Source of the DNA: Tamarix chinensis
Taxonomy: Eukaryota > Streptophyta > Magnoliopsida > Caryophyllales > Tamaricaceae
Length of the DNA stretch: 64,000 bases
Assembly: GCA_030549775.1 (NCBI GenBank)
Contig: CM060181.1
Coordinates: 36,581,063 to 36,645,062 of the forward strand
Direction of reading: 5' to 3'
Both the position numbers and the translations under genes were made by a program. A model generated the notes under the pieces. The model ran no database searches and was not told where the DNA came from. It was given only the letters and a program-made list of their open reading frames with translations. Below are positions 1-11,800 of this stretch, piece by piece; position 1 is the first letter of the stretch; each line of letters opens with the position of its first letter.

Positions 1-943
1 TTAAAGGATAAAATTTAAATGAAATAGTTATAGTAATAACCAAAACTTATATATTTTTATACTAGGTGATATAGAACCTAAAAATGTGTCTACATGATGA
101 AAATGACTTTCAAAGGTGAAAATACCTATCAAAAGTGAAAAAGGTAAAAAAAGTGTCATTAAGTGTTTTTCAAAAGTCTTATTATTGAAAACCCTTTATT
201 TCACCATTATAGTTATAATGTGAATCTTAAAAATACTTATAAATCTATTATACTCAAAATAAAATGGTCTCGAGAAATTTTGATATTGAAAAATGGCTTA
301 AACAACCTTATGGGAAAAAAATTAAAAAAATTCTCTTTAAAACCCTTGTCCCAACTTTGTAAATAATGATTCTCTTTTTAATCCTTAAAAAGATATATCT
401 TAAGCGTATACTAAGTACATTAAAAAATTTTTAGAGAATATAAATTCTGAGTTAACTAGGATTTTCAAAAATTGAATATTAAACTACTTTTCCAAAAAGT
501 TCATTTTATGACTCTTTGTAAAATTATTGTTATTAGTATTTGAATATTTGTCAATATAGTTTAATTTTTATATGAATTAAGACTAATGTTATTTTAGAGT
601 TGATGTACATGTAAAAGTATAGTAGTTGGTGTTTATCGCTTGTAGCAATAGAATGGTTTCTCATTAAGTGGAACCTTTTTCTTTATTAGTGTGATTGTGC
701 ATGGGGGTAGAATAGTTTTTTCATGGTCATTTGCAAAATAAATCATATGATCATTTGAATTCTTGTCCTAAAATATTAAATATTAATATTAATTAATGTT
801 TATATTTATTAAATTATTATTATTAGTATAGATTTCATATACATGCAAAAGTATAATAGGTAGTGCTTAGGTTTCTCGTGATGGTTAAATAACTACTCAT
901 TATATAAGGATGAGTTGTTTATCATGATCCAAGGAATCTTCCT
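1..943. other. Unassigned AT-rich DNA
   Basis: I see no coding region here. Two related stretches near 603-650 and 832-880 share the core acatgNaaaagtat followed by a GT-rich run, which suggests an old tandem or segmental duplication about 225 bp apart. The short open frame at 163-366 has no recognisable domain and reads as chance. It probably belongs to a decayed transposon beyond the window edge. Confidence 0.5.
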
Positions 944-1655
944 TATAACACCCCAACCCCATAGTGATTGTGGGTAGTTACTAAAGAATTTCTACATTGA
1001 TAGCTAGTCTTATATATATATATGCGTGTGATAGGCTAAACTAAATGGCATTAATTAAATACACATTGTGGTGTTCTAGACTAGTAAATATTTAATAAAT
1101 CATTAGAGTTGGTTGAAATAGCTAAATCATATTTGATTTATCATTTGATTTTCAATGTGATGTAATAAAAATATTTTACACAAATTAAAATCAGCTAATG
1201 ATGAGTGTGTACTAGTTCCATGAATAACTTAATTATAACATCATCGATAAAGTAACATAGAATCTACATATGACAAGTTTAGTTGGGGGGGGGGGAAATG
1301 TTGTTAAAAAAATATGGCAATAATGTTATTGTTATTATTGGTGGATAAAAGTGATTATATACCTTCCCTAAGATAATTTTTTCTTTATCCACATCCTGAT
1401 TCTTATTCTTATGAAGATTGAACTATGTACCATCTCATTGTCTCACATACAATGGAAGTCAATATAAACCAAAGGACATAAAGTTCCACTGAATTCAAGT
1501 AACCACCAATGGACATAAAGTTTTGCCAAAGCCAAAAACCACCTAGATAATTAGACCCTTTAGCATCATCAACATGTCCTAGTACATTATCTGTGTCTAG
1601 ATTAGGAAAGGTACTAGGATCTACTAGGATCCCAACTGAAGGCATCAATAAATGT
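944..1655 (-). mobile_element. Partial 3' LTR of the minus-strand Ty3/gypsy relic
   Basis: The left border reads TATAACACCCC, a one-base variant of the TGTAACACCCC end seen on other LTRs here in inverse orientation. From about 1380 to 1655 it closely matches 9950-10215 (shared words include cacatcct-attcttattctt, ggacataaagt, aaaaccacctagat, ctaggatc), which lies inside the 5' LTR of the same element. The same block appears inverted in the plus-strand LTR at about 22190-22480. The LTR's 5' part is missing: at about 1660 it joins pol sequence directly, so a deletion removed most of pol plus the start of this LTR. Confidence 0.65.
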
Positions 1656-1664
1656 TTGAAGATA

Positions 1665-2010
1665 GACTAACCCCATCGAGAATTGGTCTACATACCATTT
1701 CCATGATAAACTCAACATCTTAAGCATGAGGTATGCCTATAATCCCATCAAAAAATATAACGGGATACCCTCAAATCACTACAACTTGCTCTAACAAAGT
1801 CTTATGGGCCTCGATATCTCAAACACTGCATAGGATGAGTAGATATCCCTTACAAACAATGGTCCTCATCATGATTGCCAATACCACCTTTATAGAGGGG
1901 TGGCACTCACACTTTCTATACAAGACCTTAATGCCCTTTGGTCCTAAAAAAACCAACCATTTCTACATGCAATCTATCAACATTTTTTAATTCTCAAACA
2001 TGTCAAAAAA
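1665..2010 (-). pseudogene. Ty3/gypsy pol fragment (protease-RT linker)
   Basis: On the minus strand, interrupted frames read GYPVIFFDGIIGIP and, after a stop, DVEFIMEMV. These match the conserved gypsy linker just before reverse transcriptase (FPDVFPxDLPGLPP...xEFxIxLxPG). Upstream residues ending in LEQVVVI fit the usual VVxEF entry to that block. The core RT domain itself is absent: after this linker the sequence changes to LTR at about 1660. Stops and frame breaks show it is dead. The plus-strand open frame 1733-1990 over the same bases is an antisense shadow. Confidence 0.6.
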
Positions 2011-2199
2011 AAAATCAAAAGCCCATAAATTAAGCTCAACGAGGTCTAAGGGAAACTCTAATCACCAAACTATCAAGGCCACCCCTTTATAAACCTTAGA
2101 TCACAATCCTAACTCCTAAAGGAAACAGACTAGAAGTGGAAATGTTAAAAGAAGAAGAAAATGAAGCTTTAGATATGAAAGTGGAAAACACAAAAGAAT
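2011..2199 (-). other. Degraded gag-pol junction of the minus-strand gypsy relic
   Basis: This sits between recognisable gag and the RT linker, where the protease would be. I could not recover a convincing protease active-site motif. It is assigned by position only. Confidence 0.35.
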
Positions 2200-3420
2200 G
2201 TGATGGACCAGAGTCAAACAATACACAAAAGGAAACATAGAGACATTAAGCATATCAGTTACCACACCAGCCTAATGCTTTACCTCTGTCTAGATAATTA
2301 CATTTAGGAGTCCTCTTGAAAGAACCCCTATAGCGTTACCTGACCCCTAACCCTACTAAAATAGGTAGTGCTTTTAACCTTTGGCCTGATTGGTATGTGT
2401 AATAGCACTAGTTGGTGATGGAGAAATTCTCAAAGTTTGTGGCTATAGCTATTATATAGATCCGGTGCTCTAAGATCAAACTAACCTCTCTAAATACTAG
2501 ACCCTATGAGATGACACTCATAGGTTTTGTGTCCCACCATGCCATATCCATGGAAAGTTAACTTATTACCTTTATAATCCACTTTCAAATGATCTTCTCC
2601 ATAATGCTTAGAGTGGTAATGCCTCTCCTCAGCAAGTCCCCAAAACTAACCTCCAACTTGCAGTGCTTACCCCAAACTCCAACCATATATTGGCCACATG
2701 CTACCTATATAGCAGACCTTCTTCCTATTACCTAAGAGCTGGCAACCCTCAAACATCCTCTTGTTCCTTAACTTGGCACTCTAGGCATAGATTACCTGGT
2801 AAGCCACTAAGGCATGTTGGTACATTCTAACCATATCTGGCGAGGTAACTCCTACCAATAGCTCTTGTTATCTGATCCCTATACCAATTATAAAGTGGTG
2901 GATCTATATCACCTCACAACCCTCTAACTCTAGAGTAAGTTGGACCAAGTTCACAAATCTCGTGTGGTACTCTTTTATCACCTTGCTTCTCTACTAAAGT
3001 ACAATGAACTCATCATACTTCTTCATACGAAGATGAGTGGGGTAGAATTAGGCTCAAAGTGGCTCAAGTTATGGTCCCTAAATATTAGGCTCTCTACCCC
3101 TACACTTAACCCTTCTCTGCCATGCATCTACATTTCCCCTTAGATAGTACACTACCATGTCGAACCAAGTGGGTAAGGACTTCTCCATTTATCTAATCCA
3201 TATTTCCATGATGTTAGGGTCCTTCTAAGCCTCTAATATCAATGGGTCGTGATATCCAACCCTCTTGAGCCAATCCTCCAAAACTGGTGCATGTAACGGT
3301 ACCGACGGTGGTTGTAGTGCTAAGATTTAACCTTCCATGTAAGCATCGGTAGTCTCCATAAAAGCCTTAATGTAATTGTAATGATGGTTGGTGGCCATTG
3401 AATCCCAAATCAATTTCCTA
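2200..3420 (-). pseudogene. Ty3/gypsy gag with zinc knuckle (degraded)
   Basis: Gag coats retroelement RNA and forms the virus-like particle. Reading the minus strand from about 3400, broken frames show the retrotransposon gag core: DPLILEA, then IMEIWIR, then YYLRGNVDAWQRR (the A-W-W helix region), then KKYDEF and EYHTRFVNLVQLTLELE (usual form EYxxxFxxLxxxxP). A zinc knuckle follows at 2514-2555, reading FHGYGMVGHKTYEC. Both leading cysteines of the CX2CX4HX4C motif have become F and Y, while the histidine and last cysteine remain. Many stops and frameshifts are present. The primer-binding site lies about 300 bp upstream, in the right place and orientation. The plus-strand open frame at 2940-3143 is a shadow of this gene. 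Confidence 0.8.
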
Positions 3421-3533
3421 AGTATTAAAATAGAGGCTATCTATAGCACATTCCCAACCCACTCTTGCTCACAGACATATTAGGTTTGAAAATAATTGAA
3501 CTTTTATTTAAATACTCAAATAGTTGGGAAATT

Positions 3534-3730
3534 TTTTAAAATAACCTGTGGTATCGATTAAAAATACTTGAAAACAAAACATCTGTAAGAAAACACTTTG
3601 ATACTAACCTTTGGTATCAAGTAAAAGTCCTTGAAAATGAAACATCTTTAAGAATACACTCCAATACTAACTTTTGGTATCGGTTAATAGCTCTTTAAGT
3701 GAAACACCTTTAAGAAAATGCTTTGATACC
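3534..3730. repeat. 62-63 bp tandem repeat ending in the primer-binding site
   Basis: Three units start at about 3534, 3596 and 3659, and a fourth start at 3721 is cut short. Each carries a ...ggtatc.. block, a ttgaaaa/aaac-atct-taagaa block and a ctttgatac-like end. The period is 63 then 62 bp. The unit end matches the minus-strand primer-binding site, so the leader carries degenerate copies of that site. Confidence 0.8.
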
Positions 3731-3731
3731 A
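3720..3731 (-). promoter_or_regulatory. Primer-binding site (initiator tRNA-Met)
   Basis: The reverse complement reads TGGTATCAAAGC, differing by one base from TGGTATCAGAGC, the usual plant retrotransposon site that pairs with the 3' end of initiator tRNA-Met. It lies about 10 bp past the inferred 5' LTR end at 3742 and upstream of gag on the same strand. Confidence 0.8.
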
Positions 3732-4639
3732 ATCATATGTTAGATATAAGTTTACGAAACCAATTCAATCAAAATGAAAGTAGAGTGCGCAAGAAGCACA
3801 ATATATAGATACTAAAGAAAATATTTAAAAAATAGGACCTTGGTGGTCCCTAAAATATTTAATTGCATGAAAGAAGGTTCAATTGAGATATAAAACTACA
3901 ATGGAAGAAAATAATAGTAGGGTGAAGCCCCAAACCCTAGTCCATAAAGGACTAGACAAAAATCTTTAGATATCCACTTTCTTATGCCCTAAGCCTAAAA
4001 TGAGGTAGGCCCACTACCAGCCATCACCAAAAATCTATAGATGATCCTTTGCTTGTGGGAATAAATAGGTGACCCAATAAACAGAAACATGTATATGCGT
4101 TGTACTGAGTAAGTCACATTGCCTCATGAATGGGATTTGCAAGCATACAAGGATCTATCATAATGTAGAGATCATACCAACCATATGTCATGCTTATATC
4201 ATAATTATAACACCAAAAATTTAAATATTTAACCTTTTATTTGAGATAATTTAATAATAAAGTATTGGTTTAATTATTTTAAGGACCCTTGATTTACAAA
4301 AAAGATATAATTATTTAATAATTAAATATAATTATTTTTATCATTTTATCTTACTCTTTTATTTAAATAAATTATAAACCCATAATTTTTACCCAAAGTA
4401 TTCTCTTAAATCAATATCTAAATTTATGATAAATTAATTTAATATTTTTCCCAAAACTAATTATGGCCTAATTTATAATCCTAGTAATTTTATGTTAGGT
4501 GTAATGGTAGCATCTCAGTTTTGCCAAATATATCTAGTATTTTTCCTCTTTTGTGGTATTTTAAAATGAAATATTTTAGTAGTGAAAAATGTGGGTGTTA
4601 CAAATTAACTTAGGGAAGGTAGATAATCACTTTTGTCTA

Positions 4640-5800
4640 ATATGTTCCTTTTTCCTTTCTTTCTTTTCTTTTTCTTCCTTCTTCCTTAGGCTAGTCTAGC
4701 CTTCCTCTTCTTTTCTTTTCTTTGTTCTCCAACTAGGCTAGCCCAAGCCCCTTCTCTCTTTTTTCCCCTCCTCTCCCATTTGGACCAGCCCATCTTCCCC
4801 ATTCTTCTTTTTCTTTCTCCCATATGGGTCGGCCTGCTCCCTCCTCCTTCTCCCCCATCCTCCATGCAACCCCTTTCCTTCTTCTTCTTCTTCTTATTTT
4901 CCTAAACCACCTTGAGCCAAACACCCCTAATTCCCATTACACATCCCCTTCTCCCTCTCCCTTCCTTGCCCCTACACCCTACATACCATACCTAACGACA
5001 TGCTCCCTCTACCCATCCTTTTATTTCCATTTTTAGTCGTACATCTCCTAGTCTCCTACTCCCCTGCATGCCTTTCCTACCCATACACCTTGCCTCCCAT
5101 ACCTAAAAGGGAAGATCGCACCCCCTGCACCACCTACCTCACACACTTCCGTCTCTTCTACTTTCCTCATCTTCTTTTTCTTATTCTTCTTCTTACCTTC
5201 TTCTCTACCTCACTTCTCCCTTAATATCTCCTTTTTCCCTACTTGATCCTTTCTTTTCATTTGTGCCCTTCCACCCTAGTTTTTCCTTTGGCAGCCCTAT
5301 AATGTCTCTCTATGATCATCGCCACCCAACTAGCCACTACACCACCCTCCTCCCACACTCTACCTCCTCCTTGCATAGCTCTAAGCTACCAACCTTTTCC
5401 ACCTTGTGGCCTACCCCCTCCTTTTTTCTCCTTCCTTGCTTTTACTCCTATGCACTTACAACCCCTAGCCACCTCTTCCCCTCCCTTCTACTGCCACCGT
5501 AGCCTCCCCTCGGTCACCTAACACCACCCCAACACCCCCTACACACCTTTACTGATCCACCCACACTCCCCCTTCTCTTCTTTTTTTCCCTTCTTCCTCT
5601 TCTCCCCCTTCCTTGCACCTTCTTCCTACAACCATTGCTGTTATACCTCATTGCCTCTGAGCAGCTACACCTTGACCCTCAATCACCACTTTCCTCTTAC
5701 ATTGCCTCTAAAACTAACAACCACCCCAATGGCCCCCTCAAGCCTACCCCAACCTCCTCCCCCTCCTTCCATTTCCTCTTCTTTTTTTCATATTGCATGG
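4640..5800 (+). repeat. Polypyrimidine (C/T-rich) LTR segment
   Basis: The plus strand is dominated by C and T runs (tctttct, cccctcc, cttcttctt) for over 1 kb. Overlapping plus-strand frames give proline-, serine- and leucine-rich peptides with no domain, and the minus strand gives lysine/arginine/glutamate-rich shadows. Equivalent segments occur at the same LTR position at 28820-29960, 36120-36555 with 46857-47690, and on the minus strand at 45400-46550. Confidence 0.8.
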
Positions 5801-6479
5801 CTCATAATCTAGGAAGCATGTTAGGCCATGTGATTTTGGCATATTTTAGCCCATATTAATATATAAAATAGTTTAATAATTTTATATATTTAATAAATAT
5901 TTTCACTAAAAATCATTCTTTTTTATATAATATTAATATTTCACTTATGACATTATTTTATGTACAATATTTTATCAATAAAAGCTTAAGATCGTTAAAT
6001 TGAGATACCACTTAAAGTTGATTTTACTAGAGATAAGGTGTTTGTTATGCCCCACTAAAATGTATGGATTATAGTATGCTCGCACATTATAGTTTTCTGG
6101 TATATTATTTATGTAAATATGTTGTGTTTATAACAATCTCATGATTATTAATGAATCTTGAAAAATAGAAAGAAAAACATGTTACCTTCTATACATTGTG
6201 ATAGGTGTGAAAGTGGTAACTAAGAAAGGGGTTGATGTTGATGATTAGTGTTATGTATATATACATGCTAGGATAAGTGAGTGTGGACAATTATAGAGAA
6301 AATAGTAATAATATGAGCCCTAGGGCTAATTTGGTCATTTGGACACATCATGGTGTTTAAACCTAAATAGGATGCCTTATATGTTAGGAATGTTTCTAAG
6401 AGTGGAGATGAAAGTTTGGTAGATTATAAATGTATGTCTTAGTAGTAATATCAATATTTTAGGATCTAGAAAAATTTTG

Positions 6480-7560
6480 GTAAATTTTAATATATGATGG
6501 TGATAATTTCAATAAATGTGAAAGCTAAGTGATATGTGGTGTTAGGTATGAAAATAGGGTTTGGTGGGATTAGTATTACATGCTTGGGCATAAATGGTGA
6601 TAATATATGGTATAAGAGCATTTTGGTAATTTTAAAGGTGCGGGGATGATTATAGTAATAAATGTTCATTCTAAGTGTTATGTGGTGTTAAGTACAAAAA
6701 TAGGGTTTAATGGCATTAGTCATGCGTGTTTGGGCATAAATGGTGATATCATATGGCATAGAGGCATTTTGGTAATTTTAAAGGTGCTTGAGTAATTATA
6801 CTAATAAATGTGAATGCTAAGTGCTAAATGGCGTTAAGTATGAAAATAAGGTTTGGTGGCATTAGTATTATATGTTTGGGCATAAATGGTAATATCATAT
6901 GGCACTGGGGAATTTTGCTAATTTAAAGATAAATGTGCATGCCAAGTAATAATTAGTGTTAAGCATGAAACTAAGGTTTAATGGCATTAGTATTACTTGT
7001 TTGGGCATAAATGGCGATATTATATAGTATAGGGACATTTTAGTAATTTTAAAGGTGCAAGGGTGATTATACTAATAACTGTTCATGCTATGTAATAATT
7101 GGTGTTGAGCATGAAAACAAGGTTTGATGGAAATGTTTAAGTATAAATGGAGATATTATATGGTATAGGGGTAATTTGGATATTTTAAAGGTGCAAGGGT
7201 GATTGTACTAATAAATGTGCATCCTAAGTAATAATTGGTGTTAAGTATTGAATTAAGGTTTGGTGGCATTAGTAATATATGTTTGGGCATAAATGGTTAT
7301 ATAGTATGATATAAGGGCATTTTGGTAACTTTAAAGGTGCAAGAGCGATTATCCTAATAGATGTGCTTGCTAGGTAATAACTAGTGTTAAATAGGAAGAT
7401 AGGGTTTAGTGGAATTATTAATACATGTTTAAGCATGAATGATGAATTTATATAGCCTAGGGGTATTTTGGTAACTTTCAAGGTGCAATGGTTGTTATGC
7501 TAATAAACGTGCATGATAAATGTCAATTGGTGGTGTATGTGAGAAAAGGGATTTATGGTC
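6480..7560 (+). repeat. About 145-bp tandem repeat inside a family-A LTR
   Basis: The anchor tttgggcataaatgg, with small changes, recurs near 6583, 6729, 6875, 7010, 7137, 7282 and 7429, giving spacings of 146, 146, 135, 127, 145 and 147 bp. Each unit also carries a ggcattttggtaatttt block and a taataaatgtgcatg block. Open frames at 6487-6669 and 7269-7481 on the minus strand are by-products of the repeat. Confidence 0.85.
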
Positions 7561-8319
7561 TTAGTATCATCTCTTTTAGTATGGTTATTAATATTACATG
7601 GCTTAAGGACTTTTAGTAGTTTAGGCATGTATTAGGGTGACTATTCTGATGAACATGTATGGGGCAAGTCTAACCCAATGGAGCTATGACCATGGGTGAG
7701 GAGAGTAAGGTTGGTTGCTATGAATGGATATGGGGGTCAATTGTGACATGGTAGATTAGCTTACACAATTAGGGAGCCCATGGAGTGTTAAAGGATGAAA
7801 GGCTACAAAAAGAATGGAATTAGGGTTTCTAGGAAGGTCTAATTTGGAAGGTTAGCATCATATGAGCAAGATGGAGGAGTTAGGCTATAAAACCGGGATG
7901 AATAAGCATGGTAGCATATGCCTGGATGTGGGAGTTTTGGGCCAATTAAGTACTAGAGAAGGGGTTAGGCCCATTTAGGCTAAACTAGGGTTTTGAGGAC
8001 TAACCTTAGGGGCCACTTATTATCACATATGAAGAACAGGGGAAATGGGATATGAACCATAAGAAAAAGGTGTTCAAATGGAATATTTGGGTTGATGAAT
8101 AATTTTTGGGACTTAAGGGATCATTAGGGAGTGTGGATATCTCGGTTTAGGGGATTAGGGTTTCCATGAGGTTAGGATTAGTCGAGGTGGTAGTAGGCCA
8201 GGAGTCTTACATGGTTTGTGCATGGATATGTGTGTGATACCTGAACAAATAAGATAAGAATAAGACACCAATCACTTAAAGTAGAATATCATTGAGCTAG
8301 GTTTGTTTGTAAGATATTT

Positions 8320-8830
8320 ATCGATCCACCAGTTATAATAGTAGTTGGGAGCATTATGCCCTAAATTATATTATATTTACTGATCTACTAGTCATAATAG
8401 TGGTTAGGAGCATTCTATCCTAGATTGTATTATATTTACTGATCCATCGATCATAATAGTGGTCAAGAGCGTGCTGCCTTGAATTTTCTAGTACAGGTTC
8501 ACCGATGAGAATAGCGGGGGTCCTAAGCTTAAATAATTGAACCCTTGGATGATATTAATCTATGAAAAAGACACTAATCATTAATAGTGAAATACTACAT
8601 GGGTCGAGACCATGCGTAGGATATTTACCGGTTATAATATTAGTTAGGAGCATTCTGCCTTGGACTATTGTATATTTACCGGCCCATAGGTTATAATAGT
8701 GGTCAATAGCATTTTGGCCTTGATTATATTAGTTTTATCGGTCCACCTGTAATAATAATGGTAAGGAGTGTGCTACCCTAGATTTCATAGTCACTGGTCC
8801 ATTGGTTATAATAGTGGGGTCCCCAAATCA
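8320..8830 (+). repeat. Array of ACCGGTTATAATAGTGG-type motifs
   Basis: Degenerate copies of a gatccacNggttataatagtgg motif recur about every 55-60 bp, near 8325, 8380, 8440, 8620, 8680, 8735 and 8800. They alternate with ggagcattntgcc-like text. The same motif family fills the corresponding place in other LTRs: 25480-25890, 34060-34400, 37300-37620, 42790-43130 and 58900-59300. Confidence 0.75.
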
Positions 8831-11800
8831 CGTGGATATTATCTGAGAGATGACTAATTATGACACATATGGCTTGAATACAAATAATAATGAATAAACT
8901 AATATAGATATGACCTATTGATGTGTATGGTATTCTTGTTCGATGTTGTTTGAGTAGTTTCGTGGGTAGATTATGTGAGTTAAGTTCCCCCCTACGGATG
9001 ACATGACTCTCTAATTATACTACAAAAAGTATGGCTTGAATGTTCTAATAATAAGTGTTGTTACATCTAACTAAATGAGCATTTGTGGCATATGATCTTG
9101 ATGCACATAGCTTTTCGATATTATTACAATTATGATAATTTATGTACTATTCCATGATTATGTGTTTGACGTGTCACATCTAATGTGTTGTATGCAGGCC
9201 TTATATATTAGTTTTGTATAAAGGGTTACTTAATACTATAGTGCGGTAGGGTTCATTTCTTGGGCCCCTACTTATTTAGTGGGCAATTGCCTTTGTAGGT
9301 TAGCTTGCAAGCTCCCTTTGGGTTTGAGAGCATAGGGTTATCCGGGATGTTAACTGGTGTATTGAACCGGGAAGTGTTTTTTATCTTTCTTAAAACCTTT
9401 TATATTGGTTTTCTACTGACGTTTCCTTGTAACTACAATTAGTGGGTTTTCTTTGGAAGGTGAGTTTACCTTCCTAACTATCACCTTACTCTTATTTGTA
9501 CATGTATCCTTGAAATTTAAGTAAAGTATGTTTTCAGCCTTAGAACTTAGTATTCGAATAGTGGAAGAAAACCAGTCTGGTACTAAGAGTGGTGGTAGCA
9601 CCCCAAATTTTTCAGTACTTACTTCCACATAAAATTTTTAAAAAATATAATTTTTCAGTAGTAAATTTTGGGGGGTATTACAATAATATTAGATATGCAT
9701 GATCTATCATAGTTATATAATGCAACAGAACTTCGTGCCATGTACAAATTATCATGCTTATCAATATATTATAGAATAAAAATCATAGATAGCAACATAT
9801 AATTTACTAAGCAGGTTATTCAAACAATAATTATAGTTTCTACAATCAATTCACACAGTTTTCCATTGGGTTTATTTTCCAAGCTTAAAAAATCAATTAG
9901 GTGTTTATTTATAAGCCATCATTTCTCTTTCCTATTCTTTTCCATTTTTTTTCTTTATTCACATCCTTATTCTTATTCTTTTTGAGTGATGGAAAGTGTA
10001 CCATCCTATGGTCTCACATACCACGGGCACTTATCAAACTAGAGGACATAAAGTCTAACCGAAGCTAAGTAATGACAAATAGACATAAATTTCAGCTAAA
10101 GCCCAAAACCACCTAGATGAATAGATACTTTAGTATCAATACCCTCTAGTGCATCATCAGTTTCTAGATAAGGTAAGACACCAAGATCTTCTAGGATCCT
10201 ACCCGAATACAAAGCTCAAAGGCACAAAACACTTGAAAGCAGAATAACTCCCAATAGCTAATTGAAGATAGAGTAACCTAGACCCATACACATCTCAATT
10301 ATATTCTTCTTTAATTGATAAGTGTGTTATTTAACAAGGTTAGGTTATCACATAAGGACCATGCAATACTCAAGTAACACATCCACATATTTATTCCATT
10401 TTAACCACTATTACCCTACATACATGTAGTGGGATTTCCATTAGTGCAACCAATATTAATCAATCCATCATGATAATATAGTTTAGCTAAGATTCTATAT
10501 TACATTACCCTTTTAAATTTGTAACATACTTATTCAAGTTTTTCCATTAAAGCCTTCCTAATCAATTGTTGAGAATGCCATAAATTATGATCCATTTAAT
10601 CTATCTATTAGGTTAGCCAAACCATGTAAAAAAGTGTATTTTTGTCATTAAAGAATAGCATTAACCATAGTCTCAAAATATATCAAGTCAAAAAGATAAA
10701 ATTACACCCTCTTTCCATACCAGACAATCAGGTTTAGCTAACTAGTCTACGGGTTTGGCTAATTTATTAATCGGTTTGGACCAATTTGGCTCAGTTGAAC
10801 CCCAGGGTTCCCTCAAACTAGGTGATCAATTTGGTCAAAAAAGTCAATTGTTCTAAGAATAATCAATTGGCTCTCACAAACCTATCAATGGGCTTAAGTA
10901 TAGAGCAACCAATTTCATCATAGACCAACCGGTTGATTAGTTTGGGCTAACTAGTCAACTATTCTAATGACTAGTCGATCATTTTTTCCTAACCAATCAA
11001 TTGGTTTACTCCCAAATAGTACATAATAGATAGTTTTCATGCGAATTGCACAATAAAATCTTATCACATTTAGCTATAACATGTCATAGAGAAATACCAA
11101 TATTCAACAACTTCATAAACTAAATCATGCTTCACATTCAAATAAATTGACCATATTTTCTCTAAAATTATGCCTTCATGTTTTGTAGAATAGTGAATAA
11201 ACTTAGGATACTTAATTAATTCAAAATACAATAATTAGAAGCCACCCTTTCATTAAGACATATAAACCTCACATTTTGTAGAATACATCATATCATATGC
11301 TTATGTAGACATATTTTGTAGAATACATCACATTTTGTAGACACATTTCAAAGGTAAGAATGAATTACTTGATGCTTAGCAAAAGTTTCCCACTAAATAG
11401 GGAAAAGATCAATTTGGAAGATTTTAACTTCCAAAGCCTTTAAAAATAGCAAATTAGAACTCAAAAATCATTGAATAACTTTCAAAAGTCAAACACTCAA
11501 ATTAGAAAAGACAACAAACTTACCATACTTAAGAGAAAAACAGAGAAGGATTAAGCTAAATAAAACTCATATTCCTCCTAAATCTAACTCGTTATTAAGG
11601 ATAAAACAAGAGGGAGATAAAAAAAAGGACTGGAAGAGTGAAAAGAATTCAAATTTAAGCTCAAAGGGGAGAGAAAAAAATATTATAAGTGCTAGAGGGC
11701 TATGATATTTTGAAGGATAAAAAAAATTAGAAGAATGGGTGACTAAGGTTATTTATAGCTAAGAAACCAATTAGGGAATGCGTGAGATTATGAAGTAAAT

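Larger units (their letters stand above)
4206..9682 (+). mobile_element. Solo LTR, family A (5.48 kb), TSD ataat
   Basis: The left border reads TATAACACCAAAAATTT and the right border ends AAATTTTGGGGGGTATTACA, so the ends form an imperfect inverted repeat of the TGTAAYACCCC type. Identical ataat sits at 4201-4205 and 9683-9687. The first 250 bp match the LTR starting at 35818, and the rest matches 46857-51607 and 54019-56696. The layout is AT-rich start, C/T-rich stretch (4640-5800), about 145-bp tandem units (6480-7560), ACCGG/AATAGTGG-type array (8320-8830), then hairpin and terminal blocks. There is no gag or pol, and LTR-LTR recombination is the simplest origin. Open frames inside it are low-complexity artefacts. 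Confidence 0.85.

Noticed and set aside
1733..1990. Plus-strand gene of 85 codons
   Set aside because: It is antisense to a recognisable gypsy protease-RT linker on the minus strand.
6480..7560. CRISPR-like array
   Set aside because: Units are about 145 bp, repeats and spacers both diverge, and the context is a plant LTR. They are ordinary tandem repeats.
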